Below are positions 1 through 14,000 of a stretch of DNA of 64,000 nt, one piece after another (within the stretch, counting starts at the first letter, position 1; every line of letters begins with the position of its first letter). Below the pieces are notes generated by a model. The model was not told the origin of the DNA and made no database searches. It worked only from the letters and a program-made list of their open reading frames with translations. The stretch is from contig VXAZ01008128.1 in NCBI GenBank assembly GCA_013399875.1, forward strand, positions 186,001 through 250,000. The letters are read 5' to 3'. The position numbers and the translations under genes were made by a program. The stretch comes from Gymnorhina tibicen (lineage: Eukaryota > Chordata > Aves > Passeriformes > Artamidae).

Positions 1-3000
1 CAGGGCCAGAAATAACTACCAGGTGCCAAAGTTTATAGAAAACATTCAGTAAACGGCTGTTGATTTTAGGACAGTGTGCAGACAACTGCACTTACATGAA
101 AGGCAGCAGAGTTTGGAACAGGTTTTAGTGCATGCTGAATACTTTTGGCATATCTGAACGGCATCTCTAGAGACTGCACCACTGGCTGCAATTTAAAAGC
201 TCCCACTTGCTGCTCCTTACATGGAGTTTGGATTGAAAAAGATGTCTGTGACTCTTGATGTGGATGCCTTACACCTCTTTTTATTTAAAGCAATGAGATG
301 TAATTTTTCTTTCTTGCCTAGCAAAAAGGGAAAGCTCCATCCTCTAGTCTTGTCCAAGAAAATTGCATGAACCACATGCAATTTATCATATAAACCACAT
401 GCAGTTTATCATATAAACCACATATTAAACATAAAAAACTCACATGGTTAGGGCAAACAATCCAAACTTCTGCCAGGTGCTTGGGGACTTGTGGTCCCGG
501 AAGGACACAAAGTTCAAGTGAAGTCTCCAAAGACTCAACAAACAGTTCTGAGTTTAGCACCTTTCACCTTTAACACATTTTACCATAGTATTCTTTGAGA
601 AATTCAAATTCCTACTTTGCAGGTAGGTCCCATCCTGGAGAAAATATCCTTGGCCTGAAAGTAACTGAGTCATTAGTCTCTTACAAAGGTCAAGCCTGAA
701 AATATTCAGTTTAATATTTTTAGAATTTCCTTCTTTCCTGGAGGAAAAAAAAAACCAAAACCAGAACCAGTACTGCATAGAGGTTTGGTATCACTGCCAT
801 GCAGGCTCTTGTAACACAGCCATGGCAGGGAAGTAGGGAAAGTATTTTGGTTGACTGGCTTTGGGTGGGGTTTTAAACTGAGAGTCATTTCATGATGTGA
901 TAAAAATTAATCCATAGCAGTTCTTATGACAAGGCTACTGGAGGTCAGGTATAATTTAAAACAGCTGTCCATACAAAGAATACAAAGAAAAAACCAAGTA
1001 ATTTCTCTCCAATGTGGCATAAAGATAAGAAAACAGAGTTTATTTTTTCCTTCTATACTAGCATACAGGAGTACAGAAAACAGTAGTAATAATAAGCTAC
1101 AATGCAAATTGGTAAGCAATTTCTGTGCTTACAATACACCCGTGTTATGACTGAATTTCCTTCCCCCACCCCTTTAGAAGAAGGCTAAGCTTTGAATAAT
1201 AATTTCTTAGGCATTAACAGAACATGGATTCTAAAAATTCCTAGAGGTACTAATAACCTTTCAGATTGTTTCGAGAAATGTCAGGAACACTTCATCCCCC
1301 TGCAACCCATTCTTCAGCTGCAGTGCAATACAGCCACTGCTCAACAGGCAATAAGAGGAGACATGAAAAATATAATTCCAGGCAATTATACAGATACCTG
1401 AGGCAAGGGAAATGAAATTACCAGGGCTAGAATTTGATCAAGTTACAAAGATGCCATCATTGGTAAATGTTTTGTGATGAATAACAGGGTTATTCTTTTC
1501 TGAGGGCCATTCTTTTCTGCACCAGCTCCTTAAAAATGCAGGGCAAGATGCGAAAAGAGAATTACAATTGCAAATAGCAGCAGTTACTTGAATAAAAATG
1601 GGAAGAGGGAACATGCCATGGGTCATTGTGATCATTCACATTTCTCGTGTAATTCAGAAGTTTGAAGATTACAAATTATAGAAAGGCATCCTTTTTAATA
1701 CCCTTTAGTATTTACTATGTTTTCAAAAAGTACAAATAAACAGAATCAAGCTCCCCATTCTCAAGTATCACCTTTAACCTATGATAGCATAAATTGATTC
1801 AAAAGTATTTAAATGAAGAAAAAACTGTCTAGATTTGAAGCACCAATATTAAATCATTTCATTTCAAACACCACACTGTTTCTGTAGATGTCTTGCACTG
1901 GCTGGTAGATAACACATGAAATTAGTTTTCAGACAAGTAAGGGTACAGTGCAAACACTGTGAGAGCAAAAGAAAGGGGAACTAACAGCGTGGTAGCTTAA
2001 CTTTGTTGTTCCCTTGGCCATGTGTCAGGCAATCTTTGTGAAGTGCCTGAACTGTTTATGTTTTACCTCCAGCCTCGATCTTCTTTTCCAGTGGTGAATC
2101 AATCACTATTAGACCTGTAAAAAGGCACTGGTGTGTTTCTTTTGATTGTCGAAAAACAAGCCTATGAGAGTGAATTTGTCATGGCTTTTGTGTCATAAAC
2201 TGCATCTACCTTAACACTAGTTACTCCAAATTTTTCCACTTTTCTTTCTACACATCCAATGTTGTCTTCCTACTTCCTCATTTACAATTTCAAAAAAGGA
2301 AATCCTTTGTCAGTCCCTACTCTGTACAGGCACTTCTAAACCTTAAGTATTTCATTAACTGATAGAATTAACATAAAATACTTGGAATTCAGGGCAAAAT
2401 CATGGGAAAACCTGCACCCAAAAAATTCACTTAGAGACGTTCCTCCCCCTCTCCCTTCCATAATTTCATGTGTAATGTGGTTGGTTTGTGTCTTTAACAC
2501 ACTTAAGATAAATGCTTGCTAAATATAATTACTAACTGTTTTCAAACCTCTTATATCCATACAAAAAGCTGAAATATAAACTGCAATACTTCACTGCTCA
2601 GGAACTGCATTTCAAGCTTTGCATAAAATAAGCACTCAAAATTGTTCACCACTGCAATTTCTCTTTGGAGTGCCTAAAATTACGAGTATGTCCAATGTTC
2701 ATCTCAAAGAGCTTAACTTAACACACAGTACCTCCTTTCAGAGCAAGAGGTTTCACCTAAATTGTAGGTTAAAAGAATATGGACTAACAAAATATAATGT
2801 AATTTTTAGTGTTGGTTTAGTGTAGGATTAAGTTAAGCCTTCAGTGAAATTACTGCAAATTTACACTTAAGTATCACATCAGAATTTCATCCAGTATCTT
2901 TTACTGAATTCAAATGAAAGCTTTTGTTTCCAAAGACAAGCAAGCACACTTACATGCCACAGATTAAGTCAGCACCTCTCCTACTCCTGACACCATTTTC

Positions 3001-5243
3001 ATTACAAAGATCTTTTCACTAAATACATAACATATATGGACATACAGACCATGTATCCATTCCCAAATCCCTTTAATATTTTAAGTTCCTTAATTCTGTA
3101 GTTATTAGTCATTGATCTGTATACTTGCCTTATCCCTAGCCTTTAGAGCTCTGGAAAGCAAATACAGAATTTTTATTGCACATCCTACTACTTTTACTGC
3201 TGAAATAATGAAACCTTATATAAGTTAATAATTTCATTATAAAAGTTTATTTCACTGTATCTTCCAGAAAAGCCATTCAAGACAGAAATATGCAGTCAAT
3301 TATCCAATAGAATGAAGCAGTAATGCTAATTAGCAAGGTAATGTTCAATTAGATTTAACAAAAATACTGCTGGGAACTTGAGAAGAGCCATAATACCGAT
3401 GGCTGTTTATTAATAGAGTAACACACAACAAAGCAAAACCTGCCAGCAATGAGATGTCAGACTATAAAAGAGTCCTAAGAACAGATGACTCTTCCTGAGA
3501 TTTGAGCTTCCTACAATCCCTACAGCTCGTTAGGGAGCCATGTCAATTATACCATTATCAATGCAAATGGCATTTTAAAGAGTCTGCAACAAACAGGGAA
3601 TGCTAATGCTGATCAGAGGTGCTGGTGTTCAGCACATTTCTCCCAAAGTTCTGTAACCTCTTGTATATCTGCTCACTTGGTTCTAATCATGTCATTTTCT
3701 GACGAGCCAGTGGTGCCCCCTCTGCTTTTGTCAGTCAAAAATCAGCCATTAAAAATGACTCATTTTCCAACATCAGAGCGGTGTGGAATGCAGCAGTGGC
3801 AGCAACAAGATAAACTCCTGTATGGAAAGTGTGATACTGTGAAGTCTGCTGGCTTTCGTGCTTGATAGGTTGTTCTTATTAAGATAAAATGTTTTCTAAG
3901 GAACTACCATAAATAGAAAAGTAATGAAAAAAAGGCATGACGGAGCATGAAAACACGTAATGAAACTTTGCCTGAAATTTAATTATCCCTATTCTAAAAA
4001 ACAAACAAACAAACAAAAAAAAACCCACCCAGACGCTCATTTTCAAAGGGCATTTGATCTGCATCCTCTTGATGCTCTACTCAACATATAACAGGGCTCT
4101 TCTGGGAATAGATGCAAACAAGAAGTAAAAGAAGTAGCCTTACAAATCAAAAGGAAAACACAGTATTAATGAAAGAAACTAGCATATAAATCTGAAAATA
4201 AATTAGAACCCAGCAAGTCACCACACTGCAAAACCACTCACATATATATCCACATATATATCCAAGTGATATATCCACTTCACATTTACATATCAAGCAA
4301 AAGGCAAAGAAACTCTACATTTCCTGTATCAAGAAGTTGTAATGTTTACCCCAAATATTAGAGCAATCCCTTTTGCATTCATCAAAATTTTGTATTTGTT
4401 TTTGAATAATGTAGTTTTTGAATGTAGTTCAGTTAACCAGGATTAGAAGCTATTTTCCAAATTACTTGTATGTACTGGCTAATTTTTTTTTCCTGAAGGT
4501 TATTTCTAATACAGGTTCACCAATGGACAAAGGTGAAGGCATTTTGATAAAACACAGTTCTGCACAAGAGAATCAAGAGCAAAACCAGAAATACTGAAGG
4601 AAGAAATATGGGGAACCGGTGGACTAAGCATTTAATAAGTTTTAAGTAAGGTAGAGAGAGGCTTTTGAACTGTGCAGTGTTAGATGTACAGAAATACCTG
4701 CTTCTAACATTGGCTTTTTATTTAATAGCTACTCCCTTTTGATTTGAGCTTTAGTCCCACTTTGGTGTATCTGAAGACTGTTTAGGCTTGAAAGCAATGG
4801 TGGGGAGAGGGGGAAGACAAAAAACTAGAGGGACTTACATCCAAACATACTCATAGAACAAGTGTCATGTGCAAGATGACGTGTGAGGTTCCTGCAATGA
4901 CCATATCTTCCTTGGGATTATCTTTCTCTTAATTGGGAAAGACATTAAGGAGTTCTAGTTCAAAGACTATTGAACAAAAATAGAACATGGCACAGGAAGG
5001 TGAACTTTCCAGGGATGATTTACCTTGCAGAAAACCATCCCATACACACCTTTTCACAACACAGAAGAAGGTGGTTGTGCTTTATCCACATAACACATAT
5101 TAAGTTAATGTAACTTTCTAGGAACAAATTGTAAGCTCTTTAAATTTTTTTCTTTTTTTTTTCCTAGCAAGCAGAGCTAGTCAATGAAGCAGCTTACTTT
5201 AAAAATTCTCGTGCCTTCAAGCCTCACACTGGGCGCCAAGATC
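1..5243. other. Intergenic DNA, no gene recognised
   Basis: This stretch is AT-rich with stop codons in all frames. The longest open frames are about 60-80 codons, with no recognisable domain and no coherent exon series. A poly(A)-rich run lies near 3998-4023 and short ATATATCC-type repeats near 4243-4275. A cluster of homeodomain-like and octamer-like motifs around 3320-3640 is described in the findings. Distal regulatory DNA of CCNG1 or an unannotated lncRNA cannot be excluded. Confidence 0.6.
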
Positions 5244-5855
5244 TGTTATGGTTTGAAAGACAGGTGTCTACTAAGGAAGGCAGGAACCTCCCTTGGAATG
5301 GAAAATGCAACCCCCTTCCCTCTGCATTATTATAAATTTGAAATTGAGGGGCTTTCAGGCAAAGATATGAGGAATAAGAATAACAGTTCTTTTACTTTTA
5401 TATATATAAAACAAAGCAGTAATACAGAAACACTGGTTTAACCCGACAGAGTCAAGGTACGACCTGACACCCTGCCAGGCAGGGTGTTGGTAGCAGTCCA
5501 ATTAGGTGGTAGCTGCAGTTCTCTTTGAAGTGGTTCTGTTGAAGCGGTGATCTTGTAGAAAAAGAAGTCTGGTCCTCCTCGGAAAGTCCAGCGGTGGTTG
5601 TGTAGCTCTTGTCCTCTGGGAAACCAGTAGGTAAGGCTGTTTGTGCTGTTCCAAACCCCAGATTATATCCAGGTGGGAATGCCTGGTTCCTTCCCCCTGG
5701 GTGGAGCATGTCACAATGGGAAGATGAGTCATGAGGCAAGGCATTGTTGGGCCCATTAACAGGAGATACTCCAGAGGGAGGAGGCAAGGAACATTGCTAC
5801 ACCTGGTTTCAACAGCTCATGAAGATGGTAATTGAATACACTGTAACCCAGGACG
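5244..5855 (-). mobile_element. Solo LTR, family A (short form), copy 1
   Basis: The element runs from TGTTATGGTTTGAAAG to AACCCAGGAC and closely matches the copy at 62527-63183 along its whole length. The ends are imperfect inverted repeats (TGTCCTGG/CCAGGACA type), as in retroviral LTRs. Minus is the likelier sense strand, because the part shared with the divergent copy at 46670-47805 is then the 3' (R/U5) end, which usually changes more slowly than U3. No gag, pol or env sequence lies beside it, so it is a solo LTR. I see no clear target-site duplication and the last base is CG rather than CA, which suggests an older copy. The roughly 110-codon minus-strand open frame inside it is LTR sequence and not a gene. 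Confidence 0.75.
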
Positions 5856-7432
5856 ATTAGTTTCATAGTTTTTTTCAAGAGAATCTCCCTTCCATAAGGA
5901 ATTCTATCCTTCTGGAAAATACATTTTCCTAACATGGACTCAACTGAACACCATTTTTGATTTTGCTAAGAGCTCCTCTTCTTTCAACACTGAGGTCTGA
6001 TACTTCCATACATCAGCAGCACTGATCAAACAGAATGAGCATCAAGAGTTGCACTTCCCATGCAGCAGAAGAAAACTCAATTCACAGGAAACTCACATGG
6101 CCTTTTCCCCCTGCCTGCCCAGCCCCAAAGGCAAACTCTCCAACCCCTCTGGCACACACTTAACTGTTAAACTCACCAACTCCTACATGAAACTAAAACA
6201 TTGTTCTCTTCTGCACAGCGTGACAGCAATAGTTACTGCTCACAGAGTTACATACCTCCCAAGTTTCACCTGGATGCCCAGGTGGAGACGTGTCAGGGTA
6301 ACCTCAGTTAAGATTCACCCGTTTATAGATATCTGTACTTTACAGAAATATTTTAGTTCCCACACAAAGGATTTTATCGGAATGTGATACCATTAGGTAC
6401 AGAATAGTTTTTATGTATATACACCAATAGAATATTTGTAATTACCAAGTTAATTTTGGGGAGGTTTTAGCGTATCTACATAGAATTTCTAAAGGAGTTT
6501 AATCTTTTCACCTGGATTTATTTGTGGAGGAAGAAAACAGGTTGAAATTGTACCCAGCGCTCCAACCCATTTTACTGTATTTATAAGCATGGAAGACCAT
6601 TCCACTATCATTCCCATTTTTCAAAAACCCAAGCACAAAAACTTCACCAGAAACCAAAGTGAACCGAATGTGAACTGAACTTTGCAAGTCCTCCATGGAA
6701 CAGGAATCCCTACTGCAGATAGTTGATTTTAAATTAGTTTTTAAATTAGTGAGATAATCCCTATTTTTAATTTGATATTTCAGTAAAGGTTTCCATTGAT
6801 CTCAGTTTTCCAAGTGCACTTGAAAGCTTCTAAGTAACAGCAGTAGGCTGATTTTTAATTTTTCTTTCACACCACTTGATTGGATTCAAATTCTGTGAGG
6901 CAAAATAATATTTGGCAGCAAATGACACAAGATGCCACTTGGCATCATATTCTGATTTTTAAGCAGAAACTGTTGGAATGCATAAAATCATTTATTTGTC
7001 TTACTATACAGTATCTGAAATACAGGTCTAATTTATTAACGACTCCAATGTCAAACAGAGGAAACCAGCACACTAAAAGCTCCTTTTCCTGTAGATTGGA
7101 AGAACATTGATTAGATGAACTGGGGGAAAATTCAAAATATTGCAGGGTAATATGTCTGAAAATTAAGACCTACTACATAGTCAAGAAATGCTACAGACTA
7201 TAGAGATTTTAAAATCCAAGGACTCATGATGGTCAGTTCAGGAGCTACATGCACATTTTACAGACCACTGCAACCTCAAAACAGAATTGGATCAACCTAC
7301 GGTTACATCATGAACACCATTTAAACCATGATATTTGACTTTGATATGTGTAGCCCACATAAACACTTACTCTATCTCAGTTGAGCTGAAGTACCACTGA
7401 GTACTACAAATATTTTCATGCTTCCCCCATCC
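5856..7432. other. Intergenic DNA, no gene recognised
   Basis: Between two solo LTRs. Only short open frames are present and none resembles a known protein. I see no RNA gene or repeat of note. Confidence 0.5.
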
Positions 7433-7438
7433 ACACCC

Positions 7439-8031
7439 TGTTGTGGTTGCCCAGCCCCCTTCGGGGCTGTGGCATGTGGCTGCCACTCAGGTGGAGGACA
7501 TTCCCTGGGTGGATTTCCCCGCCCATGACAGTGACCCCGAGGGCGGATCCATGGGCAGGATGGAAGAGTAAGCCACTGCCTCTTGGGTGGTTCCTAAACC
7601 CTGACCACCTCCCCTGTTCTGGCAAGTTCTTGTTTCTCGGTTGCTAGTTGGATCCTCGGATTGTCACTCCCTCATCTCCTTCTCTGTATTGGTTGTATCC
7701 CTGTTGTCCCTCCCCTTTGGTTATGCCCCATGGGTTGTTCCCTTTTCCCCTCCCCCATATAGAAGCCTGGACCCTCACATCTGTTTGCCCTTTTGCCTCC
7801 AACCCTTCCTGGGAATAAAAGCCTTTGGAAACTGTGCAAAGGGTCCCTCCAGCTTCTTTGCCTCTGGACACGCTGAAGCTTAACATCTAGCTATTTGGGG
7901 TGTGTCTCCTCTGACGAGGAGCCAGCGATTGCTCTGACAGCAGCTGCAGCCTTGCAGTGTCGCTCGTGGACGTCTGCAGGATAGATGCTGCGTCCCCTCC
8001 TGCTGAGGGCACACCAGACCGAGCAGCGTCA
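7439..8031 (+). mobile_element. Solo LTR, family B (ERVK-like), copy 1
   Basis: A 593-bp element beginning TGTTGTGG and ending GCAGCGTCA. It is flanked by a perfect 6-bp target-site duplication ACACCC (7433-7438 and 8032-8037). Six bases is the usual duplication length for class II (ERVK, betaretrovirus-like) elements. Inside are a TATA-like CATATAGAA at about 7756, a poly(A) signal AATAAA at 7814-7819, and a U5-like end, so plus is the sense strand. The second copy is at 19624-20226. No internal retroviral genes are present, so this is a recombined solo LTR. The open frames here are not genes. Confidence 0.9.
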
Positions 8032-8037
8032 ACACCC

Positions 8038-11000
8038 CACATTCCACTACTCTTTGTCATCCTCTCTCATCTCAGTGATTTTGCCCTTTGTATGGCAATT
8101 TCCTCTAATAGCTTTACTCAGCTTCAGACTCTGCAAAATGCTGAACAAAGCAGAACAAATAATTCAAGCACCCTTAAGAGGACTACAGAGCCTTTTAGCG
8201 AACATTAGATAAGCTCCTGAACAAACAATATTTATTTCGCAAATTACCCCTAAGGTCACTGAATTCCACAAAATCCAGAAGAAACCCCAACAAAGAGGAA
8301 TGCACAAGGAACACCTTTACTGTTGGGGGAACCCTCATCTAGTTGGGGTACACAACCAGACTTAGAAGAGAGATGAATGGGGTTTAATGCTTTAAAGCAG
8401 CACTAATTCTTACTTACGCTTGCTTCTGGTAATCAAGAAGCTTATCAGAAAGAGAGTAAAAAAGAACAGAACAGTGACAATACATCTCCCAGACTTCCTC
8501 TGGTACTCCAGGGAAGGATCCATCACTAGAGACTCATATTACATGAGGTAGGACTGTTTAACATCTCTTGATATTCACACATAATACAGTGGTCAAGGGG
8601 TAGGGTTTTTCACATCTGTTTTTAGTCAGCATAGACTCGATACCATTGAAGATGAGACCTTTAAAAAACAGTAATGGAATTTGGTTCTGAAGATCCAGAA
8701 GGAGCCAATATTAGTGCATTCCTCTGGTTTATCATCAGGGATGCAGACAAGACCCATTTCAATCTCTGCTTCAGAAATGTCAAAATAGCCAAGGCTTCAA
8801 GCCAAGTTCCCTATAACTGTAAGTACAGGAGTAGGGAATATGGGCTGCTGATGACTGGGGCCCAACATCCAAGTTCTGACCAGAAGCAACATCTCAACCT
8901 TTTCAAACCAAACTTTTGTTGAAATTGGCCTATCCTAAGAAAAGCATTTTGTCAAAAATATCTTAACCAGCTCTCATTCACCAGTTAAGCATTTAGGTTC
9001 ACAGAAGCAAATTATTTTGTTCTGTTTCTCTTCCATGCAGCTTCAGTAAGAACACCCCTGGTTCACTCAGGCAGTTCAAGACTCACTAACATGCCTTCAT
9101 ACAGAAGCCTCAATTCAGCCACACATTTGAGTATAAACCATGTTCACATGAAAGAGTGAGAAACAAGAGCCTGGCATTTGTTGGGTTTATAGACAAAAAG
9201 TAAGATTTCTTTTTGACAGCTGGCAAAACTGTCAAGAAACATAGATTCAGGAGCTTGAACATCACTAAATACGCAGAAGGAATGAAAACATACCATCCAT
9301 TCAGACTTGCCAAACATGACTTCATTTGCGATTCTAAGTTATAAATCTCTGATACTCTGGGGCTGTGGAAGTGTCCAGACTGTAGTGAAACACTGATTCA
9401 TGAAAACAAAGCATAAAACAAACAAGACAAACAAACAAAAAAAAAAAACCAAAAAAAACCCTTGTGCCTACAAGTGACTAGGATTCCATTGCAACTCAGC
9501 TTGTAAGGCATGGAACAGGAGCTGTTTTCCATACAAAAAGCCCTCAAAGCTACACTGCAATGTTTACAGCTGCATTGAAAACCCTTGCCCTGCTCCTTGC
9601 ATTCAAAAGAGGTGTAAAAGTATTATTCATCCACTCAAGGGTTTGTCCAAGAGTACTGAGAAGTCTCTCAGGTTCATCTCCGTAATTACCCTTTTAAACA
9701 CTGACCAGAAGTCCTGGCTCAGACACACTGTGTTGAACAGCACATTAAAGACAGATTTGCAATAACTGTGGAGGGGAACAAGTGCAAAACAGTCTCCATG
9801 TGATTTTATGTTCGCTTACTCTAGAGCAAGGCCCTTTCTGCTTCTGTGTCTCAGGAAAAATCCTACGAAGTCCACAGTATCCAAACCAAGAAACAGCACA
9901 CTTGAGTTTTATCATTTTTTGCAGAACATCATCAAAAAGGCACAAACGAAACATGGCCACTCACACACTTACAGACCTTGCACCAGAAGGAGCTTTCAAA
10001 ATATTATATTTCAAAGTGCTAAAACGATTGTTCACAGAAACAAAGCCAAGCAGAGGCACAGAGCACAGATTAGCCAGTACTGGAGCTGGGCAGGAACCCA
10101 GTACTTCATGATATTCCCACTCTTGACTTTAACCTGAAAAGACTTTTTGTCCTCAGTCCAGCTCCCACTGCTGCCAGCCTCTCCCCTGATTTCAGCAAAA
10201 GGTTGACTGGGCCTCGGGGCTTAAGTTTCAGACATGCTCGATGTGTGTTGACTTCAGCTGTCGTTTTGAATGCTCAGCAACACATCTGGAAGAGCAAGTC
10301 CTCTGAATGCAAAACAATTCTGGTCATATCATCACCTCACAGAAGTCACAAAAGCATAAAACTATTTCAAAAAGAAAGACCGCCCCGAGAAGGATGGTGA
10401 CAGAGAACTTCAACAAATCAGTCAAGAAAACTAAGCACAGGCTGCAGACTTGCAGGAGGTTTCAGAAATAAGTACCCATCCAGTAAAGTTCTTCTCTATA
10501 GACGAAGCATTCAGTAAACTGTAAACTATAAACCCGAAGCATTCTATAAACTGAAACATTATGAATGAGGATGTGGGAATTTCAACATACTTCAAAAGCC
10601 AATGCAGTTCTGCATGACTTGCAGTAAAACCTTTTCTTTTTTCCTGGTTCATAGGTATAATAAGTCAGAACTTACAGTTTCTTCTCCAGCCAAAGATGGC
10701 TATCTTCTATTGAAATTCTTGTTTCCATTAAAGCACAAGTCACTTAGGTACTTAAAATGTACTTCTGCAGTATTTTGTTTGCATATATCCACAACGCATC
10801 AAACAGTGTGTCAGTTTTATCCTTAAAATACTATTTTTAATACATGAGAAGTTACATGAAAGCATGCAGGAGGCCATCTAGAACATGGCAGGCACTATAA
10901 AAAGCATTTCTTTCCTGTTTCTTAAGTGTTTAAGTACAAACCACAATTTTTAAGGCCTGGGAGGATATGCAGGGAGTTCAGTTCTCTGGCCCTATTGCAG

Positions 11001-14000
11001 AAAAGTAGTTCCAGTAACTATCTGCTGTAAATATGTCACTTCTATTACATGGACAAAATACTTGAGATTTTCTCAACAGATTAGTAGTTCTCTGTTCAAA
11101 GAATTTTATTTTTAAATACAATAAATAAATAAATAAAATCTATATCTTCCTTTCTAAATCCTTTTTACCAGCCCATCAAGAATAGCCTTTTTAATTACAA
11201 AGTAAACGCTGCAATGAATTAGCGTTTAGAACCTCTCTGGAGTACTTTATGAAATCCACTGGCTTTCAGTGCTGTCTCAGAGATGTTCCAAATAAGAGTG
11301 ACAAAAATAAAAAGAGAAGCAAAGCATGCTTCTGATGAAAGATGCTGAATGAGGATTTAGGGATTCACCAAAGAAGCTGCCATTTCCCCTTCACTCATAG
11401 TTAAGCTTTGACTGGTTACCAGCTAATAAAGCTGGGAGTTCTTGCATTATGTCTAGTCAATGCCTGGTGCAGTGATGACTACAGGTACTATTAGAAGGGT
11501 GGGACTGCAGACATCAGTATCATAGTTCCTGGCTGGATCCTAGGGTGTTCATAACTTTCTATGCACCGGGAAGAACTGAATACAAGTGCCAAAATGGTTT
11601 CCCTCAGTAAATTCTTCATTATCTATGGCCTGGTTACAAATTGTGCCATTAGTGCTTGGACATGCTGCTGCTTAGCACAGAATCAGAAATGCAGATTTTG
11701 GGTAAAGCTCAGGGTGAAAGGAAATAAACAGATAGGGCTGAAAATCTTCGGCAGAGCAGAAATTCCTTACACATTCCCAGCAGCAGCATGGCCCTTCACT
11801 ACAATGCAAAGCAGCTCTTGATTGAGGCACACAGGTCCATGAAGATTTATCAGCATAGCAAGCACTGGAAATCACAAATGTAGGCAAGAGGTTGAAAAGA
11901 AATCTTGGACCAGGAGATACAAAAGCAATTGGTAGTACACCATCCTGACGATTTAGTCCTGCCAGACGGCAAAATTTAGCACCACAGGACCTTAGAAATT
12001 ACAGGTTATATTGTCTGTGGCTCACATTAAAAACACTCGGATTACTTCTATTAGCCAGTTTTTCAACTTATTCTTTTCTTAGGTAAACCAAGACATTAGT
12101 TGCTAATGCCAAGTTTATGGAGGTAGTTGTTGATATTCCTTTGATTTCTGCTTAAAGTTCTAAAATACTTCCCAACAAAACCATATTGTTTTTTACAAGA
12201 CAAGCAAGAAACACATTTTATCTGCTTATCTACTGGGATAAACAAAGCACTAACTGGTAATTCATGTCTTCCTTAAATTATTTTCCTCAGTAGGAACTGA
12301 GACACTCAATAAGTGAGCATTGAAAGGAAGAAAAACAAACATCTGACATACTGCAAGTCTTTATCTCCCAGCGATGAAGACAGCCTTTACAGGTCTTCCT
12401 CTTTTTTCCTATGAAAAAAGTTCCACGTTACAGTTAAATCAAATCAGATGTAAGAAAGGCATGAAACACTGAAGTGCAAAGATGCTCATTACCCTGAAAG
12501 AAAAATGAAACTGCATACAGAGTAACTGCATAAACCACACATTCTCATGTCACCAGCCAAAACAAGCCTTATTGATATATATTTTTAAATCTGACATTAG
12601 CTTGTAATAACATTTTCAAACAATAGTTCTTTCCTATTGATTTTCTGTGCAATCCATTACAGTGAATGCTATCACCTTTGAGTCAGCTACAGGGTTTTAA
12701 CCTTCCAAGAAATCTGGGAACACAAATATGACAGTTTTTCTGAGCAGCATTGATTGCTGTATATTTTAAGTCGTTCTGTAGAGAAATACCAGAAAAATAG
12801 CTTCTAGATGCATAATGTATAAGCTCATTTACAGGAAGCAAAGAACAAATCAAAAAGGGAGAAGTGACACCTAAGAAACTGATAGAAGCAACAGCAATTT
12901 TGTCAAGATAGATAACAACATGGAAATTTAGCCTTATGGAAAACTCTCTTTATTCAAAGCAGGCATTTTGACAAACAGCCTTTTAATTTTCAAATTGTGC
13001 TTCCCAGAGGTAATGAAGAGTACCCAAAACGAAAAGGAAGGCATTGCCCCTTGTTTCTGAGACCTCAGCACCCAGATAACCTGTCAAAACCCCAAAATGC
13101 AAGCTTCCCTCCCACAGACCCCCAGTGCATATGGAGCACGGCACTAGGCTTCCTGGCCATTACACATATTCGCAAACCTCACAACAAATGTTAAATAGAA
13201 GGTTTGCAAACAGAATGCTACCATAATTCTCCATGCTTCTGCAGTTCCTTGGACCTAGACTCGTGCTAGATTCAGATCAGCAGCCAGCCAAGTGTAAATG
13301 CCTCCTAGGGAAGGGCTTCCCAAGCCAAGATCAGAATAAATTTTATTTCACAGCTTTAACCTGAAAACCATACTATGTTACAACATAATAAACAGCCAGC
13401 CAGGAGTCCATAAATATTTAAGTAATCAATATTGGTTTTGTTTCAGGTGGCTTGACAATTTACAGCTGTGTGCTTAATGAAGCACAGGTTCTCCAGGCAG
13501 CCACAAAGATCAGCAAAACAGGAGAGGGGTGTTTTCCCTGTCCACTTTTTAAGAAAAGTTTCCTGACTTCTTGTCACTGACCGCTCTGTTCTAACCATGC
13601 ACGTATCAGTGGCCTCAAAGGAAGGAGCCAGTCTCTCGTGGACCCCACTACTTGAGGCACAAGAAGTGACCAGCAAGGATGCTTTAACCTATACATTTCT
13701 TGCAAAGAGAACACCTGCAGAGTGCCTGAAGACATGCAGGTGCCAAAATGGCACCTTCAACACACAAGGTATATTTGTACTACGAACAAATTACCACAAA
13801 AGTGCAAAGTTCAGTTGGAAAGTTGCCACTTGCTCCTTTTGCACATTGAGAAGGCAGCAGCAACACAATACAGCACATTTAGCCTGCAGTTACCCCTTGG
13901 ACTGCATACAGACCTACTCCTCCAATGTCTGCCTCATCTCATCAAAAGTTTGCTGCCTACATACTTTGAAAACATGATTATGTTTTTATACAGATTGAGT

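Noticed and set aside
4235..4290. Short repeated ATATATCC units, considered as a CRISPR-like or regulatory array
   Set aside because: Units are short, irregular and AT-only, in a vertebrate genome. This is simple-sequence DNA.
5452..5787. 111-codon minus-strand frame, with a counterpart near 62768-63084
   Set aside because: Both lie inside copies of the family A LTR and differ by frame shifts between copies, so they are not under coding constraint.
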